NCBI GenBank assembly: GCA_030765145.1
Contig: JAVCDA010000051.1
Span: 1-46,151 of the forward strand
Direction of reading: 5' to 3'
Source of the DNA: Candidatus Saelkia tenebricola
GTDB lineage: Bacteria; Omnitrophota; Gorgyraeia; Kaelpiales; Kaelpiaceae
Length of the DNA stretch: 46,151 nt
In this document: positions 8,546 to 19,144 of the stretch, one piece after another
Layout: each line of letters opens with the position of its first letter
How positions within the stretch are numbered: position 1 is the stretch's first letter
Position numbers and translations under genes: made by a program
Notes under the pieces: generated by a model
What the model was told of the DNA's origin: nothing
Seen by the model: only the letters and a program-made list of their open reading frames with translations
Databases searched by the model: none

Positions 8546-10297
8546 ATGGAGATAAAAATACTTATCTGTATGGGAACAAGCGGAGTTTCAGCCGGAGCGT
8601 TAGAGGTTGAGAGAAATTTTATTACCGAACTCAAGAGTTGCGGTTTGGATAAGAAGTGTAAAATCGTTCATACCGGAGATAGAGGGTTGTTTAGGGATGT
8701 CTTGGTAGATATCATTATCTCTGATAATCGGATTACTTATCAATATGTTAAGCCGGAAGATGTTTCAATTATAGTTAAGGAGCATCTCTTAGAGGGAGAG
8801 CCGGTTAGGAAATTGCAGGCAACCGAAGATTACGAGCAGTTTTTTTCCGGTCAGATGCGCATTGTGCTCTCTAACTGCGGGGAGATTGATCCTGAAGATA
8901 TCAATGATTACGAAACTCATGGCGGGTATGATGCTTTGAAAAAAGTATTTCAAATTAGCTCTCAGGAAGTGATAGAGGAAGTTAAAAAATCTGGACTCAA
9001 AGGTAGAGGTGGAGCGGGATTTTCTACCGGGTTAAAGTGGGAATTTTGCAGCAAGCCGGAAAGTGATAAAAAATATGTAGTCTGCAATGCAGACGAAGGT
9101 GATCCCGGTGCTTTTATGGACCGCAGTGTTTTAGAGGGGGATCCTCATTCTGTAATAGAAGGTATGATTATTGCAGGCTATGCTATTGGAGCTTGCGAGG
9201 GTTATATATACTGCCGTGCAGAGTATCCGCTGGCGATAAAGAGATTAAAAAAGGCGATATCAGAAGCTAAAGAAAAGGGATTTTTAGGGAGTAATATCCT
9301 AGGTAGTGGGTTTTCGTTTAACATTACTATAAAAGAAGGTGCCGGAGCATTTGTCTGCGGGGAAGAGACTGCACTGATTGCCTCAATAGAAGGCCATAGA
9401 GGTATGCCGAAAACACGTCCTCCTTTCCCGGCGCAGGAAGGGTTATGGTCTAAGCCGACACTTATTAATAACGTAGAGACGTTTGCTAATATAAGGCATA
9501 TTATTGTTAAAGGTGCAGAATGGTTTTCATCAATAGGGACCAAGGAGAGTAAGGGTACAAAAGTTTTTGCACTGGCAGGAAAAGTGAAAAATACGGGGCT
9601 TGTAGAGGTTCCGATGGGAATGACAATCCGCGAGCTTATTTATGGGCCTGGAGGCGGCATGGTCAATAACAATATTCCTTTTAAAGGCGTACAGATTGGC
9701 GGCCCTTCAGGAGGTTGTTTGCCTGAAGAGCTTTTGGATACGGCAATTGATTATGAATCTATTACTAAAACAGGTGCAATTATGGGTTCGGGCGGTATGA
9801 TTGTGATGGATGAACAGACCTGTATGGTTGATATTGCAAAGTTCTTTTTGAAGTTTACCGTAGCAGAATCCTGCGGGCAATGTACACCCTGCAGGGTAGG
9901 GCTAAAGAGAATGCTGGAAGTTCTTGAGAAGATAACCTGCGGTGAAGGAGAGGAAGAGCAGATAATATTTTTAGAAGAGATGGGCTCTGCTATAAGAGAT
10001 ACAGCGCTTTGTGCTCTTGGTAATACTGCTCCTAATCCTGTGTTAACGACAATAAAGTATTTTTTAGATGAATACGATGCTCATATAAAGGAAAAAAAAT
10101 GTCCTGCACATGTTTGTGTTGAACTTGTTAAATTTGAAGTGATTGAAGAGAAATGTATTAAATGCGGGCAGTGTTATAAGGTATGTCCTGTTTCTGCTGT
10201 TGTTTGGCAGAAGAACGATTATGCAAAAATAGATAAGGCCAAATGTATTAAATGTAAAGCATGTATTAATATCTGCCCTACTGTGGCGATAGAATAA
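8546..10297 (+). CDS. stnB: NuoF/HydB-like FMN, NAD(H)-binding subunit of Stn-type transhydrogenase (StnB)
   Basis: 583 residues. An N-terminal thioredoxin-like domain (1-90) is followed by the NuoF core with the FMN/NADH glycine-rich loops [33 protein letters not shown] and [14 protein letters not shown], the [4Fe-4S] motif [11 protein letters not shown], and a C-terminal two-cluster ferredoxin ([12 protein letters not shown] and [12 protein letters not shown]). This is the HydB/HndC/StnB layout; it oxidises or reduces NAD(H) and splits electrons towards ferredoxin. Oddity: in the N-terminal domain only C8 of the four expected [2Fe-2S] ligands remains; positions 13, 45 and 49 are Gly, Asp and Phe, so that cluster is probably absent. 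The start follows the stnA stop directly. Confidence 0.9.
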   Translation: MEIKILICMGTSGVSAGALEVERNFITELKSCGLDKKCKIVHTGDRGLFRDVLVDIIISDNRITYQYVKPEDVSIIVKEHLLEGEPVRKLQATEDYEQFFSGQMRIVLSNCGEIDPEDINDYETHGGYDALKKVFQISSQEVIEEVKKSGLKGRGGAGFSTGLKWEFCSKPESDKKYVVCNADEGDPGAFMDRSVLEGDPHSVIEGMIIAGYAIGACEGYIYCRAEYPLAIKRLKKAISEAKEKGFLGSNILGSGFSFNITIKEGAGAFVCGEETALIASIEGHRGMPKTRPPFPAQEGLWSKPTLINNVETFANIRHIIVKGAEWFSSIGTKESKGTKVFALAGKVKNTGLVEVPMGMTIRELIYGPGGGMVNNNIPFKGVQIGGPSGGCLPEELLDTAIDYESITKTGAIMGSGGMIVMDEQTCMVDIAKFFLKFTVAESCGQCTPCRVGLKRMLEVLEKITCGEGEEEQIIFLEEMGSAIRDTALCALGNTAPNPVLTTIKYFLDEYDAHIKEKKCPAHVCVELVKFEVIEEKCIKCGQCYKVCPVSAVVWQKNDYAKIDKAKCIKCKACINICPTVAIE

Positions 10298-10299
10298 TA

Positions 10300-12393
10300 A
10301 TGAAGATAACGATTAACGGAAAAATAATAGAGTCTAAGCCTGAAGCTACTGTGCTAGAGGCAGCACTTAGTGCTGGTATCTACATACCTAATTTATGTTA
10401 TCACCCTGACTTACCTCCTATAGCTGTATGCAGGCTCTGTATTGTAGAGATTGAAGGCATGAGAGGTTTCTCTGCATCTTGTACGACAAGAGTTAAAGAA
10501 GCAATGGTTGTTCGGACAGATAGCGACAAGATTCAGAAGCTTAGAAGATATATTTTATGGTTGATGTTAAGCGAACATCCTAAAGACCTAATAGAATCTT
10601 CTCAGTTTAAGAAAGTGCTTGATTGGGTGGGATTAGATGAGGCATTGCCGCATTCATTTCTAAAGAGCAAAAATATTCCTGTTATTTCAGAGGAGCCGTT
10701 ATTTATCAGGGATTTGGATAGATGCATTTTATGTGGGCGTTGTGTAAGGATTTGTCAGGATATTAGAGGTATCGGTGCAATCGGTCTAGCCCAGCGTGGG
10801 ATAGATACAATTGTAAGTACAGGTTTTAGTTCTTCCTTGAAAGATTCAGGATGTAAATTCTGCAGGGCATGCGTTGAAGTATGTCCCTCAGGGGCTTTGG
10901 TAGATAAAGAAGTTTATCTAGAAGATGAACGTGATAGAAAACTGCTCCCCTGTAATGATTCTTGTCCTGCGGGGATAGATGTTGCGCGATATCTGCGTTT
11001 AATTGCAGAAGGAAAATTTCAGGATTCTTTAGAGGTTATAAGGGAAAAAGTTCCCTTTCCTCATGTTTTAGGCTGTGTCTGCACACATCCCTGCGAAAAT
11101 GCCTGTTTCAGAGGAGAAGTTAACGAGCCTATAGCGATAAGAGCGTTAAAAAGGTTTGTTGCAGAACTGGATTCCGGCCGCTGGCGTTCTAAAATAACAG
11201 CTGCTTCGGATACGGGTAAAAAAGTTGCAGTTGTGGGCTCCGGGCCATGTGGCTTAACTGCTGCCTGGTTTTTAAAAAAGCAGGGTCATTCGGTAACTGT
11301 TTTTGAATCTTTTTCCCAAGCAGGCGGGATGATGAGGACAGCAATTCCTAAATATCGCTTACCGCGGGATATTTTAGATAAAGAGATAGAAGATATAATT
11401 AATCTCGGTGTAGAGTTAAAAATTAATACAGAAATAACCTCGCTGGATGAATTGTTCCGGGAAGGATTTAATGCAGTTTTTGTTGCTACAGGTGCGTCTT
11501 GTAGTAGTAAGATGGGAATTCCCGGAGAAGATGATGTAAAAGTATTAGAGGGGTTAGCCCTTTTAAAAGCAATAAATTGCGGGGGGAATGTGGATATTAC
11601 AGGAGATATTGCTGTAGTTGGAGGAGGCAATGTGGCAATAGATGTAGCCAGGAGTGTGTTACGGGCAGGAGCAAAAAGCGTTACTGTTCTTTATCGAAGG
11701 ACGCGAAATGAGATGCCTGCATTAGAAGAAGAGATAGAGGAAGCCTTAGAAGAAGGAGTAAAAATAGATTTTTTAATAACTCCGCAAAAAGTTTTACCTG
11801 AAAAGAATAAATTGGGTATAGAATGTATTCGCATGCAGCTGGGTGAGCCTGATGCATCGGGGAGAAGAAGACCTGTTCCTATTGAAGGAAGTGAAGAGGT
11901 GTTTGGATTCGACAGGATGGTAATAGCAATAGGACAGAAACCCTTAGTGGATGAGAAGCTAAGCATTGCACTGGATAAAAAAGGTTATGTTGTTATTGAG
12001 GAAGAGACGTTCTTAACTTCTATAAAAAATGTGTTTTCCGGCGGCGATGTGGTAACAGGACCTGATTCTGTTATTGGGGCTATTCAGGCAGGAAGATGTG
12101 TGGCCAGGTCTATAGATAAGTATTTAGGCGGGGAAGGTGAGATTGAACAGAAGTTTATTCCTGATGAGGAAGAGTCGGGTTGCTTAGGAAGGGAAGATGG
12201 TTTTGCAGAAAGAAAAAGAGTTACAATGGATACTCTTGCTGTTAAAAAAAGGATTTCAGGTTTTTCTCAGGTAGAATGCGGTTTCGATGAAGAGAAAGCG
12301 CTGAAAGAGGCGAAGAGGTGCTTAAGATGCCAGTTAAGGCTTACGATTTCCAAAGCGTCATTACCACCTAAAAAGAATAATGATAAGAAGTGA
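10300..12393 (+). CDS. stnC: NuoG-like/GltD-like NADPH subunit of Stn-type transhydrogenase (StnC)
   Basis: 697 residues. Domain order: [2Fe-2S] ferredoxin (C33, C44, C47, C61); a region where NuoG and HydA carry an HPxxC...C...C cluster motif but this protein has H93-P94-x-x-L97 and no cysteines; two [4Fe-4S] motifs (C142/145/148/152 and C185/188/191/195); then a GltD/NfnB-like half with CNDSCPAGID, an FAD loop (VVGSGPCGLTAAW), an NADP loop (VVGGGNVAIDVAR) and a terminal CLRCQ. This fusion defines the Stn family rather than HydABC hydrogenase, since no H-cluster domain is present. Expected reaction: NADPH with NAD and ferredoxin interconversion. It immediately precedes gdhA, an NADPH user. 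A stand-alone glutamate synthase small subunit is unlikely given the N-terminal clusters. Confidence 0.85.
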   Translation: MKITINGKIIESKPEATVLEAALSAGIYIPNLCYHPDLPPIAVCRLCIVEIEGMRGFSASCTTRVKEAMVVRTDSDKIQKLRRYILWLMLSEHPKDLIESSQFKKVLDWVGLDEALPHSFLKSKNIPVISEEPLFIRDLDRCILCGRCVRICQDIRGIGAIGLAQRGIDTIVSTGFSSSLKDSGCKFCRACVEVCPSGALVDKEVYLEDERDRKLLPCNDSCPAGIDVARYLRLIAEGKFQDSLEVIREKVPFPHVLGCVCTHPCENACFRGEVNEPIAIRALKRFVAELDSGRWRSKITAASDTGKKVAVVGSGPCGLTAAWFLKKQGHSVTVFESFSQAGGMMRTAIPKYRLPRDILDKEIEDIINLGVELKINTEITSLDELFREGFNAVFVATGASCSSKMGIPGEDDVKVLEGLALLKAINCGGNVDITGDIAVVGGGNVAIDVARSVLRAGAKSVTVLYRRTRNEMPALEEEIEEALEEGVKIDFLITPQKVLPEKNKLGIECIRMQLGEPDASGRRRPVPIEGSEEVFGFDRMVIAIGQKPLVDEKLSIALDKKGYVVIEEETFLTSIKNVFSGGDVVTGPDSVIGAIQAGRCVARSIDKYLGGEGEIEQKFIPDEEESGCLGREDGFAERKRVTMDTLAVKKRISGFSQVECGFDEEKALKEAKRCLRCQLRLTISKASLPPKKNNDKK

Positions 12394-13767
<1,374 letters not shown>

Positions 13768-13790
13768 TTTTTCAGGTATAGGAGAAAGAG

Positions 13791-15974
13791 ATGAATAAAG
13801 AAATTATCAAAAAAATGGGATTAACGCAGGAAGAATACAAAATGATTAAGAATAAGCTTAAAAGAGAGCCTAATTATACAGAATTAGGAATGTTTTCGGC
13901 TATGTGGAGTGAACATTGTTCGTATAAAAACTCTAAGAAGATTTTGAAATTATTTCCGATAACTGGTAAGCAAGTCTTACAAGGTCCGGGAGAAAATTCT
14001 GGTGTTGCTGATATCGGTGATAAAATAGGTGTTTCCATTAAAATAGAATCTCATAATCATCCTTCAGCTATTGCGCCTTATGAAGCTGCTGCGACTGGCG
14101 GTGGAGGTTGTCTAAGAGATGTTTTTACAATGGGTGCAAGACCCGTTGCTCTTCTGGGTTCTCTGCGTTTAGGCCAGCTTGCTAAATCCCGCACAAAATA
14201 TTTGCTTAAAAAAATAACTAGTGGGTTTGTAGATTATGCAAACAAAGTCGATATTCCTGTTGTGGGAGGGGAGATATATTTCGATGAGTCTTATGAAGGT
14301 AATCCTTTGGTGAATGCTTATACGGTAGGAATTGTTAAACATAAAGATATTGTTATAGCAAGTGCTAAAGGAGTGGGAAGCTTGGTTCTTATTGTCGGAC
14401 GTGCTACCGGTCGTGATGGTGTGGAAGGAGCTGCTTTAGCATCAACAGGATTGACCGAGGAAGCTCAAAAGATGACCAGTGCTGTTGCTATCGGAGATCC
14501 TAAGATAGGCAAGGTTTTACGTGAAGCGTGTCTGGAGTTAATTAAATCAGGTTTAGCTATTGGCATGCAGGATATGGGTGCTGCTGGACTTACATGTTCA
14601 ACATCTGAGACTGCTTATAAAGCCGGAACCGGAATGGAGATAGATATAGATTTGGTTCCTAGATATGAGAAAGGTATGACTGGATATGAAATCATGCTTT
14701 CTGAGTCTCAGGAGAGAATGCTTGTGATAATTAAGTCAAAAAATTTAAAGCGTGTTGCAACTATTTTTAAGAAATGGAATGTGTCAGTGTCTGTTATCGG
14801 AAAAGTTATCAAAGAAAAAGTTGTGCGCGTAAAAGAGGGTGGTGAGGTAATTGCGGAAGTTTCGCCAGCTGCATTAGTTGAGGCTCCTGTCTATACAAGA
14901 AAATATAAAAAACCGGTCTATTTGGAAAAACTCAATACTCTAAATACGGAGAAAGTAAAACAACCCAAGAATTTTAGCAATATTTTGCTGAAACTCCTTG
15001 ATACGCCCACAATACGGAGTAAATATTCTCTCTATAAAGCATCAAAGACTACGGCGAAATATATTTCTGTAAATGCCGGTTCAGATGCAGCGGTTTTAAA
15101 TATTCCCGGTTCTAAGAAAAAAATAGCTGTAACTGTTGATAGTAATTCCACATATTGCCTGCTTGATCCTTATAAGGGGGGAATGATTGCTGTTAGTGAA
15201 GCTGCAAGAAACCTTGCTTGTTCAGGTGCCAGGCCATTAGCTGTTACCGATGGATTGAATTTTGGAAGTCCTTATGATGAAGGTGTTTACTGGCAGTTCA
15301 GGCAGTCGGTCTTAGGAATCAGCAAGGCTTGTGCTGAATTTGATACACCTATCATTAGCGGTAATGTCAGTTTTAATAATGAAAACCCTAAAGGTTCAAT
15401 CGACCCTTCGCCAATTATAGGTATGGTGGGTGTAATAGATGAAGGAGTAAATCCAGTGACTCAGAACTTTAAAAGCTCCGGAGATATAGTTATTCTTCTT
15501 GGTAAGAATAAGCAGGAGCTTGGCGGCAGTGAGTATTTGAAGTCTATTCATGGTCTTAAAAAAGGTATTGCACCGAGCATTAACTTGGCACTTGAGAAGA
15601 GGTTACAGAAAATGTTACTTTCTTTGGCTAAAGCAAAACTTATTCTTTCTGCTCATGATTGTTCTGAAGGCGGGTTAGCTGTAGCTCTAGCTGAGAGTTG
15701 TATTTCTGGTAAAAAATCAGTTGGTGCAGCAGTTAGTTTGAATACTCGAATAAGAAATGATGCTCTTTTATTCGGAGAAACTCAATCCAGGGTGGTTGTA
15801 TCATGTAAGCAAAAAGATGTTAAAAAAATTCAGGAAATTGCCAAAAAAAATAATGTGCCCTTGCAGGTGATAGGCAAAACCGGTGGAAGCAGTTTAAAAA
15901 TAACTAATGCTGGTAAAGAATTAGTGAATACAACTGTTGTAAAACTTTCCAAAGCTTGGTTAAAATCTTTTTAA
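13791..15974 (+). CDS. purL: Phosphoribosylformylglycinamidine synthase subunit PurL (small type)
   Basis: ATP-dependent amidation of FGAR in purine synthesis, using ammonia delivered by PurQ with PurS. 727 residues marks the small, multi-subunit form rather than the 1300-residue fused enzyme. Key segments: MWSEHCSYKNSK near the N-terminus, the ATP-binding HNHPSAIAPYEAAATGGGG, and a second half repeating the fold (VDSNSTYCLLDPYKGG, SAHDCSEGGLAVALAE). A purine-type ribosome site (AGGAGA) precedes the ATG. purQ and purS are not in the window. A strong terminator follows. Confidence 0.97.
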   Translation: MNKEIIKKMGLTQEEYKMIKNKLKREPNYTELGMFSAMWSEHCSYKNSKKILKLFPITGKQVLQGPGENSGVADIGDKIGVSIKIESHNHPSAIAPYEAAATGGGGCLRDVFTMGARPVALLGSLRLGQLAKSRTKYLLKKITSGFVDYANKVDIPVVGGEIYFDESYEGNPLVNAYTVGIVKHKDIVIASAKGVGSLVLIVGRATGRDGVEGAALASTGLTEEAQKMTSAVAIGDPKIGKVLREACLELIKSGLAIGMQDMGAAGLTCSTSETAYKAGTGMEIDIDLVPRYEKGMTGYEIMLSESQERMLVIIKSKNLKRVATIFKKWNVSVSVIGKVIKEKVVRVKEGGEVIAEVSPAALVEAPVYTRKYKKPVYLEKLNTLNTEKVKQPKNFSNILLKLLDTPTIRSKYSLYKASKTTAKYISVNAGSDAAVLNIPGSKKKIAVTVDSNSTYCLLDPYKGGMIAVSEAARNLACSGARPLAVTDGLNFGSPYDEGVYWQFRQSVLGISKACAEFDTPIISGNVSFNNENPKGSIDPSPIIGMVGVIDEGVNPVTQNFKSSGDIVILLGKNKQELGGSEYLKSIHGLKKGIAPSINLALEKRLQKMLLSLAKAKLILSAHDCSEGGLAVALAESCISGKKSVGAAVSLNTRIRNDALLFGETQSRVVVSCKQKDVKKIQEIAKKNNVPLQVIGKTGGSSLKITNAGKELVNTTVVKLSKAWLKSF

Positions 15975-15998
15975 CGATTAACTGTAGAAATAGAACTT

Positions 15999-16028
15999 AA
16001 AAAGCGCCCTTTTAAAAGGGCGCTTTTT
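15999..16028. terminator. Bidirectional intrinsic terminator after purL
   Basis: A perfect palindrome of two 15-nt arms: AAAAAGCGCCCTTTT followed at once by its reverse complement, which ends in five T. It has a GC-rich core and A/T flanks, so it works in either direction. It ends the stnABC-gdhA-purL unit and isolates glnA. Confidence 0.9.
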
Positions 16029-16033
16029 GTTAA

Positions 16034-16071
16034 CTAATCAGGGACGAATTAGGTTGCGCAATATAGGCAAC
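16034..16071 (+). promoter_or_regulatory. Tandem hairpins in front of glnA (possible ANTAR target or operator)
   Basis: Two directly adjacent 19-nt stem-loops. The first is CTAATC / G(A)ATTAG with a 6-nt loop AGGGAC; the second is GTTGC(G)C / GGCAAC with a 6-nt loop AATATA. Each has a single bulged base and a hexaloop starting with A. ANTAR-domain proteins bind paired hairpins with hexaloops carrying A1 and G4; the first loop fits, the second has A at position 4. No terminator follows before the glnA start. A weak promoter (TTGCGC, 17 nt, TAAAAT) overlaps the second hairpin, so these bases could instead be DNA signals. Confidence 0.4.
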
Positions 16072-16107
16072 TGGTTTAAAATTTAAAAAAGTACAAGGAG
16101 GACAAAT

Positions 16108-17442
16108 ATGGCAGGAAAAAAATTGAGTAAAACTGATGTTTCAAGGTTAATCAGAGAGAATGATATAAAATTTATCCGGCTCTGGTTTGCTGATATTACA
16201 GGTCAAATGAAGGGTTTTACTGTCGTTCGTGAGGAGTTAGATCATGCCTTAGAAGATGGAATGGGTTTTGACGGTTCTTCGATCAAAGGATTTGCCCGCA
16301 TAGATGAGTCTGACATGATTGCCATGCCTGATACATCCACTTTTACAATCCTGCCATATCGACCTAAAGAGGAAGCAGTTGCAGGAATGCTTTGTGATAT
16401 CTTAAATCCTGATAGAACTCCCTATCAGGGAGATTCTCGTTATATTTTGAAAAAGACCTTAGATAGAGCGAAAGAGAAAGGATTTATTTTTAATATAGGT
16501 CCGGAGTTAGAGTTTTTTATATTTAAAGATGATAAGTCTACTCAAATTCTCGATGAAGGAGGGTATTTTGACGTTACAACATTAGATGCCGGTAATGAAG
16601 TTAGGCGTGAAGTAATGTTAACTTTGGAGCATATGGGTATTCATGTTGAATATGCTCACCATGAAGTTGCACCGTCTCAGCATGAAATTGATTTACGTTT
16701 TACAGATGCAATGAATATGGCAGATATTGTCATGCTTTATAGAATGGTTGTTAAAGAGATTGCTCAAAAACATGGATTATATGCTACATTTATGCCTAAG
16801 CCGATATATGGAGTGAATGGGTCAGGTATGCATGTGCATCAATCGCTTTTTAAAGGCAGCAGCAATGCTTTTTTTGATATTAATGATGAACATCATCTCT
16901 CCAGTGAGGCGAAAAGTTACATTGCCGGTATCCTAAAGCATGCCAAAGAGATTACCTTGGTGTGTAATCAATGGGTTAATTCCTACAAGAGGCTTGTTCC
17001 CGGCTATGAAGCTCCAGTATATATATGCTGGGGAAGGAAAAATAGAAGCACTTTAGTTAGAGTTCCCATGTATAAGCCAGGTAAGGAAAAAGCAACACGC
17101 ATTGAATTTCGCTCACCTGATCCGGCTTGCAATCCTTATCTTGCTTTTGCTAGTATGCTGGCAGCAGGATTAAAAGGAATGGAAGAAAATTATGTTTTAC
17201 CCGAGCCTTTAGAAAGAGATGTTTATAATCTTACCTCTGAGGAAATGCAGGAGCTGGGAGTTGAGTGTCTTCCGGGAAGTTTAATTGAGGCGATTGAGAT
17301 TTCTGAGGGCAGTGAGTTTCTTAAAGAAACGCTGGGGGAACATATATTTTCCAATCTTATTATGAGTAAAAAGATTGAGTGGGATGAATATAGAAAAAGG
17401 GTTCATGAATATGAGACAGAGAATTACCTTCCTGTTTTATGA
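16108..17442 (+). CDS. glnA: Glutamine synthetase, type I
   Basis: ATP-dependent synthesis of glutamine from glutamate and ammonia. 444 residues, the short GSI-alpha length without the 25-residue insertion. Motifs: MGFDGSSIKGF in the beta-grasp domain, metal-binding GPELEFFIF and HHEVAPSQHEIDLRF, the signature VNGSGMHVHQSLF, and RLVPGYEAPVYICWGRKNRS. A tyrosine occurs at the DVYNLTSEE position equivalent to the adenylylation loop, but control by adenylylation is unlikely in this subtype. A strong ribosome site (AAGGAGG) precedes the ATG. Its last codon overlaps the ANTAR regulator gene by 4 nt. Confidence 0.97.
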   Translation: MAGKKLSKTDVSRLIRENDIKFIRLWFADITGQMKGFTVVREELDHALEDGMGFDGSSIKGFARIDESDMIAMPDTSTFTILPYRPKEEAVAGMLCDILNPDRTPYQGDSRYILKKTLDRAKEKGFIFNIGPELEFFIFKDDKSTQILDEGGYFDVTTLDAGNEVRREVMLTLEHMGIHVEYAHHEVAPSQHEIDLRFTDAMNMADIVMLYRMVVKEIAQKHGLYATFMPKPIYGVNGSGMHVHQSLFKGSSNAFFDINDEHHLSSEAKSYIAGILKHAKEITLVCNQWVNSYKRLVPGYEAPVYICWGRKNRSTLVRVPMYKPGKEKATRIEFRSPDPACNPYLAFASMLAAGLKGMEENYVLPEPLERDVYNLTSEEMQELGVECLPGSLIEAIEISEGSEFLKETLGEHIFSNLIMSKKIEWDEYRKRVHEYETENYLPVL

Positions 17443-18158
17443 AAACCTCCTATAAAGAGCATATACATGCTTTAAGTAAGATCAGTAAGGCTATTACATC
17501 GGATTTATACTTGGAAGATATTCTTAAGCTGATAGTTACTTTAACTGCAAGTGTTTTGCATGCCAAAATTTGTTCTCTCTGGCTTTTGGATGAGGAAAAA
17601 AGTGAGTTAAAAATAAGGGCTACTCAGGCAATGAGTAAGGAATATTTAAAAGAGAGAATTTTAAAAGTTGGTGAAGGAATAGTAGGGTTAGTTGCTCAAG
17701 AGAAAAGTTTTTTAAGTATTCAGAATGTATTAGATGAGCCTAAATATAAAGAGAAAAAATTAGCCAAAAAGGAAAAATTAGTATCCATGCTCAGTGTGCC
17801 TATGATGGTTAAAAATAGGGTTATTGGAGTAATCAATCTTTATACAACTACGTTGCATAAATTTACTAAAAGTGAAATGGCTTTAGTAAGCATGGTTGCA
17901 GATCAGGCTGCTGTTGCAATTGAAAACACAGAGCTTTTTGTTCGGGCTCAGATTGCCCAAGCTGAACTTGAGGCGCGCAAAAAGATAGAGCGGGCAAAAG
18001 GTATATTGATGAAAGAGCAAAACCTGGATGAGGATCAGGCGTTTGCTTTAATGCGTAAGACTAGTATGAATAAACGTGTTTCAATGAAAAATATTTCCGA
18101 AGCCATAATACTTTCCTATGAAATTGGAAAACCTAAAAAAATTGGAGGTAAATTGTGA
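17439..18158 (+). CDS. GAF-ANTAR RNA-binding regulator
   Basis: 239 residues. A GAF sensor domain fills about residues 15-165 (LTASVLHAKICSLWLLDE... DQAAVAIENTEL), followed by a C-terminal ANTAR domain at about 180-230 with the typical ARKKIERAKGILMKEQNLDEDQAFALMRK pattern. ANTAR proteins bind paired hairpins in nascent RNA and prevent termination, often at nitrogen-assimilation genes (established for NasR, AmiR and EutV). Coupling to glnA through an ATGA overlap supports a role in nitrogen control. The GAF ligand is unknown. There is no receiver domain, so no phosphorylation input is visible. It overlaps the downstream protease gene by 4 nt. Confidence 0.9.
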   Translation: MKTSYKEHIHALSKISKAITSDLYLEDILKLIVTLTASVLHAKICSLWLLDEEKSELKIRATQAMSKEYLKERILKVGEGIVGLVAQEKSFLSIQNVLDEPKYKEKKLAKKEKLVSMLSVPMMVKNRVIGVINLYTTTLHKFTKSEMALVSMVADQAAVAIENTELFVRAQIAQAELEARKKIERAKGILMKEQNLDEDQAFALMRKTSMNKRVSMKNISEAIILSYEIGKPKKIGGKL

Positions 18159-19036
18159 AGGCAATAAAGCAGTTGTTTTTTGTAATATTATATTTAGTTT
18201 TTATCTCTACTGTTGCTCAAGCCATAACTATTGATGAATTAGGGAAGACGACAGTATACATACGTGAGCAGTTTAATTCTTATGAGATGAAGGGGGGCAG
18301 GAAGTATGAAATTTGGTTCAAAGATACTCAGACCGGTGAGTTAACTCCTAAACTTATTACTAAGCAGGGCACTGGATTTTTAGTGGTACATAACAAGCAT
18401 ATTTACATTGTGACTGCAGCTCATGTTGCAAAAGACATGTCTAATAAGGCGGAGATAATATGGAATACAGCATCGGATGAGACAAGAATTTTTACCATTG
18501 AAGATTTAGAGAAGAAATTGCCTTATTCTAAGTGGTTTTTTCATACTTTTGCAGATATAGCAGTTCATCCCTTTGGTTTTACTGAGAAAACAGAGCATAT
18601 TTTAGTTCCTGAAGAATTGTTTATAAAGAAAAACGAGGTTGCTTCTTTAGGGACTAAGGTTTATGTTTTAGGTTTTCCATTAAATCTTGGTTTACATGAT
18701 ACTTTAAGTCCTATTTCAAAGAAGGCTGAGATAGCAAGCTGGATAACAACCATTGATTATCCCAATATAAGATTAGATGCAAAGTTTATTCTTTTAGATG
18801 AAGATTTAGCCGTTGGTTATAGCGGAGCGCCTGTTTTTATCTCTCCTGAGCCACAGATGCAAGGGAATAAGATTGTTCTTACCAATTCTCCTCCAAAACT
18901 AATCGGGATTCAAAGCGGAACTATTGCAGATCAAACTGGAGGAAAAATCTCTCTAGTGGTTCCGATACCCTACCTGGATGAAATTTTTTCCTCAGAAGAG
19001 TTTAAGAAATATAAAACGCAGATTGGTATAGAGTAG
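18155..19036 (+). CDS. Secreted trypsin-like serine protease
   Basis: 293 residues with a signal peptide (about 1-23, ending AQA). The catalytic triad is visible: His in TAAHVA, Asp in HTFADIAVHP and Ser in GYSGAPVF, in the order of chymotrypsin-fold (Trypsin_2/DegP-like) peptidases. No PDZ domain follows, so it is not a full DegP. The start is GTG overlapping the stop of the ANTAR gene (GTGA), with GGAGG 6 nt upstream. Why an exported protease sits in the glnA operon is unclear; the arrangement may be lineage-specific. Confidence 0.82.
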   Translation: MKAIKQLFFVILYLVFISTVAQAITIDELGKTTVYIREQFNSYEMKGGRKYEIWFKDTQTGELTPKLITKQGTGFLVVHNKHIYIVTAAHVAKDMSNKAEIIWNTASDETRIFTIEDLEKKLPYSKWFFHTFADIAVHPFGFTEKTEHILVPEELFIKKNEVASLGTKVYVLGFPLNLGLHDTLSPISKKAEIASWITTIDYPNIRLDAKFILLDEDLAVGYSGAPVFISPEPQMQGNKIVLTNSPPKLIGIQSGTIADQTGGKISLVVPIPYLDEIFSSEEFKKYKTQIGIE

Positions 19037-19094
19037 TCTCTAGGATATTGTTTGATCTCTAAAATTTAATCTGGATTTAGTAAATATTTTTTGC

Positions 19095-19126
19095 TTGACA
19101 TAATGATACTATTTAAGTATCATTAT
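19095..19126 (+). promoter_or_regulatory. Promoter overlapped by a 27-bp palindromic operator (Rrf2 locus)
   Basis: TTGACA (19095-19100), 17-nt spacer, TATCAT (19118-19123). The spacer and -10 are covered by a perfect inverted repeat: ATAATGATACT (19100-19110), ATTTA, AGTATCATTAT (19116-19126). Eleven-base arms around five bases suit a dimeric regulator, and an Rrf2-family gene lies about 430 bp downstream in the same direction, so negative autoregulation is the simplest reading. Confidence 0.8.
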
Positions 19127-19144
19127 AGAAAAAGGAGGTGAATC

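Noticed and set aside
11286-11966. Long reverse-strand open frames across stnC
   Set aside because: They lie antisense to a well-supported coding gene and have no recognisable protein features.
8072-12393. Electron-bifurcating [FeFe] hydrogenase (HydABC)
   Set aside because: The two small subunits fit, but the third gene has a GltD-like NADPH domain and no H-cluster domain or its cysteines.
15999-16028. The purL terminator acting as the ANTAR-controlled terminator of glnA
   Set aside because: It lies upstream of the tandem hairpins, whereas known ANTAR targets have the terminator overlapping the second hairpin.
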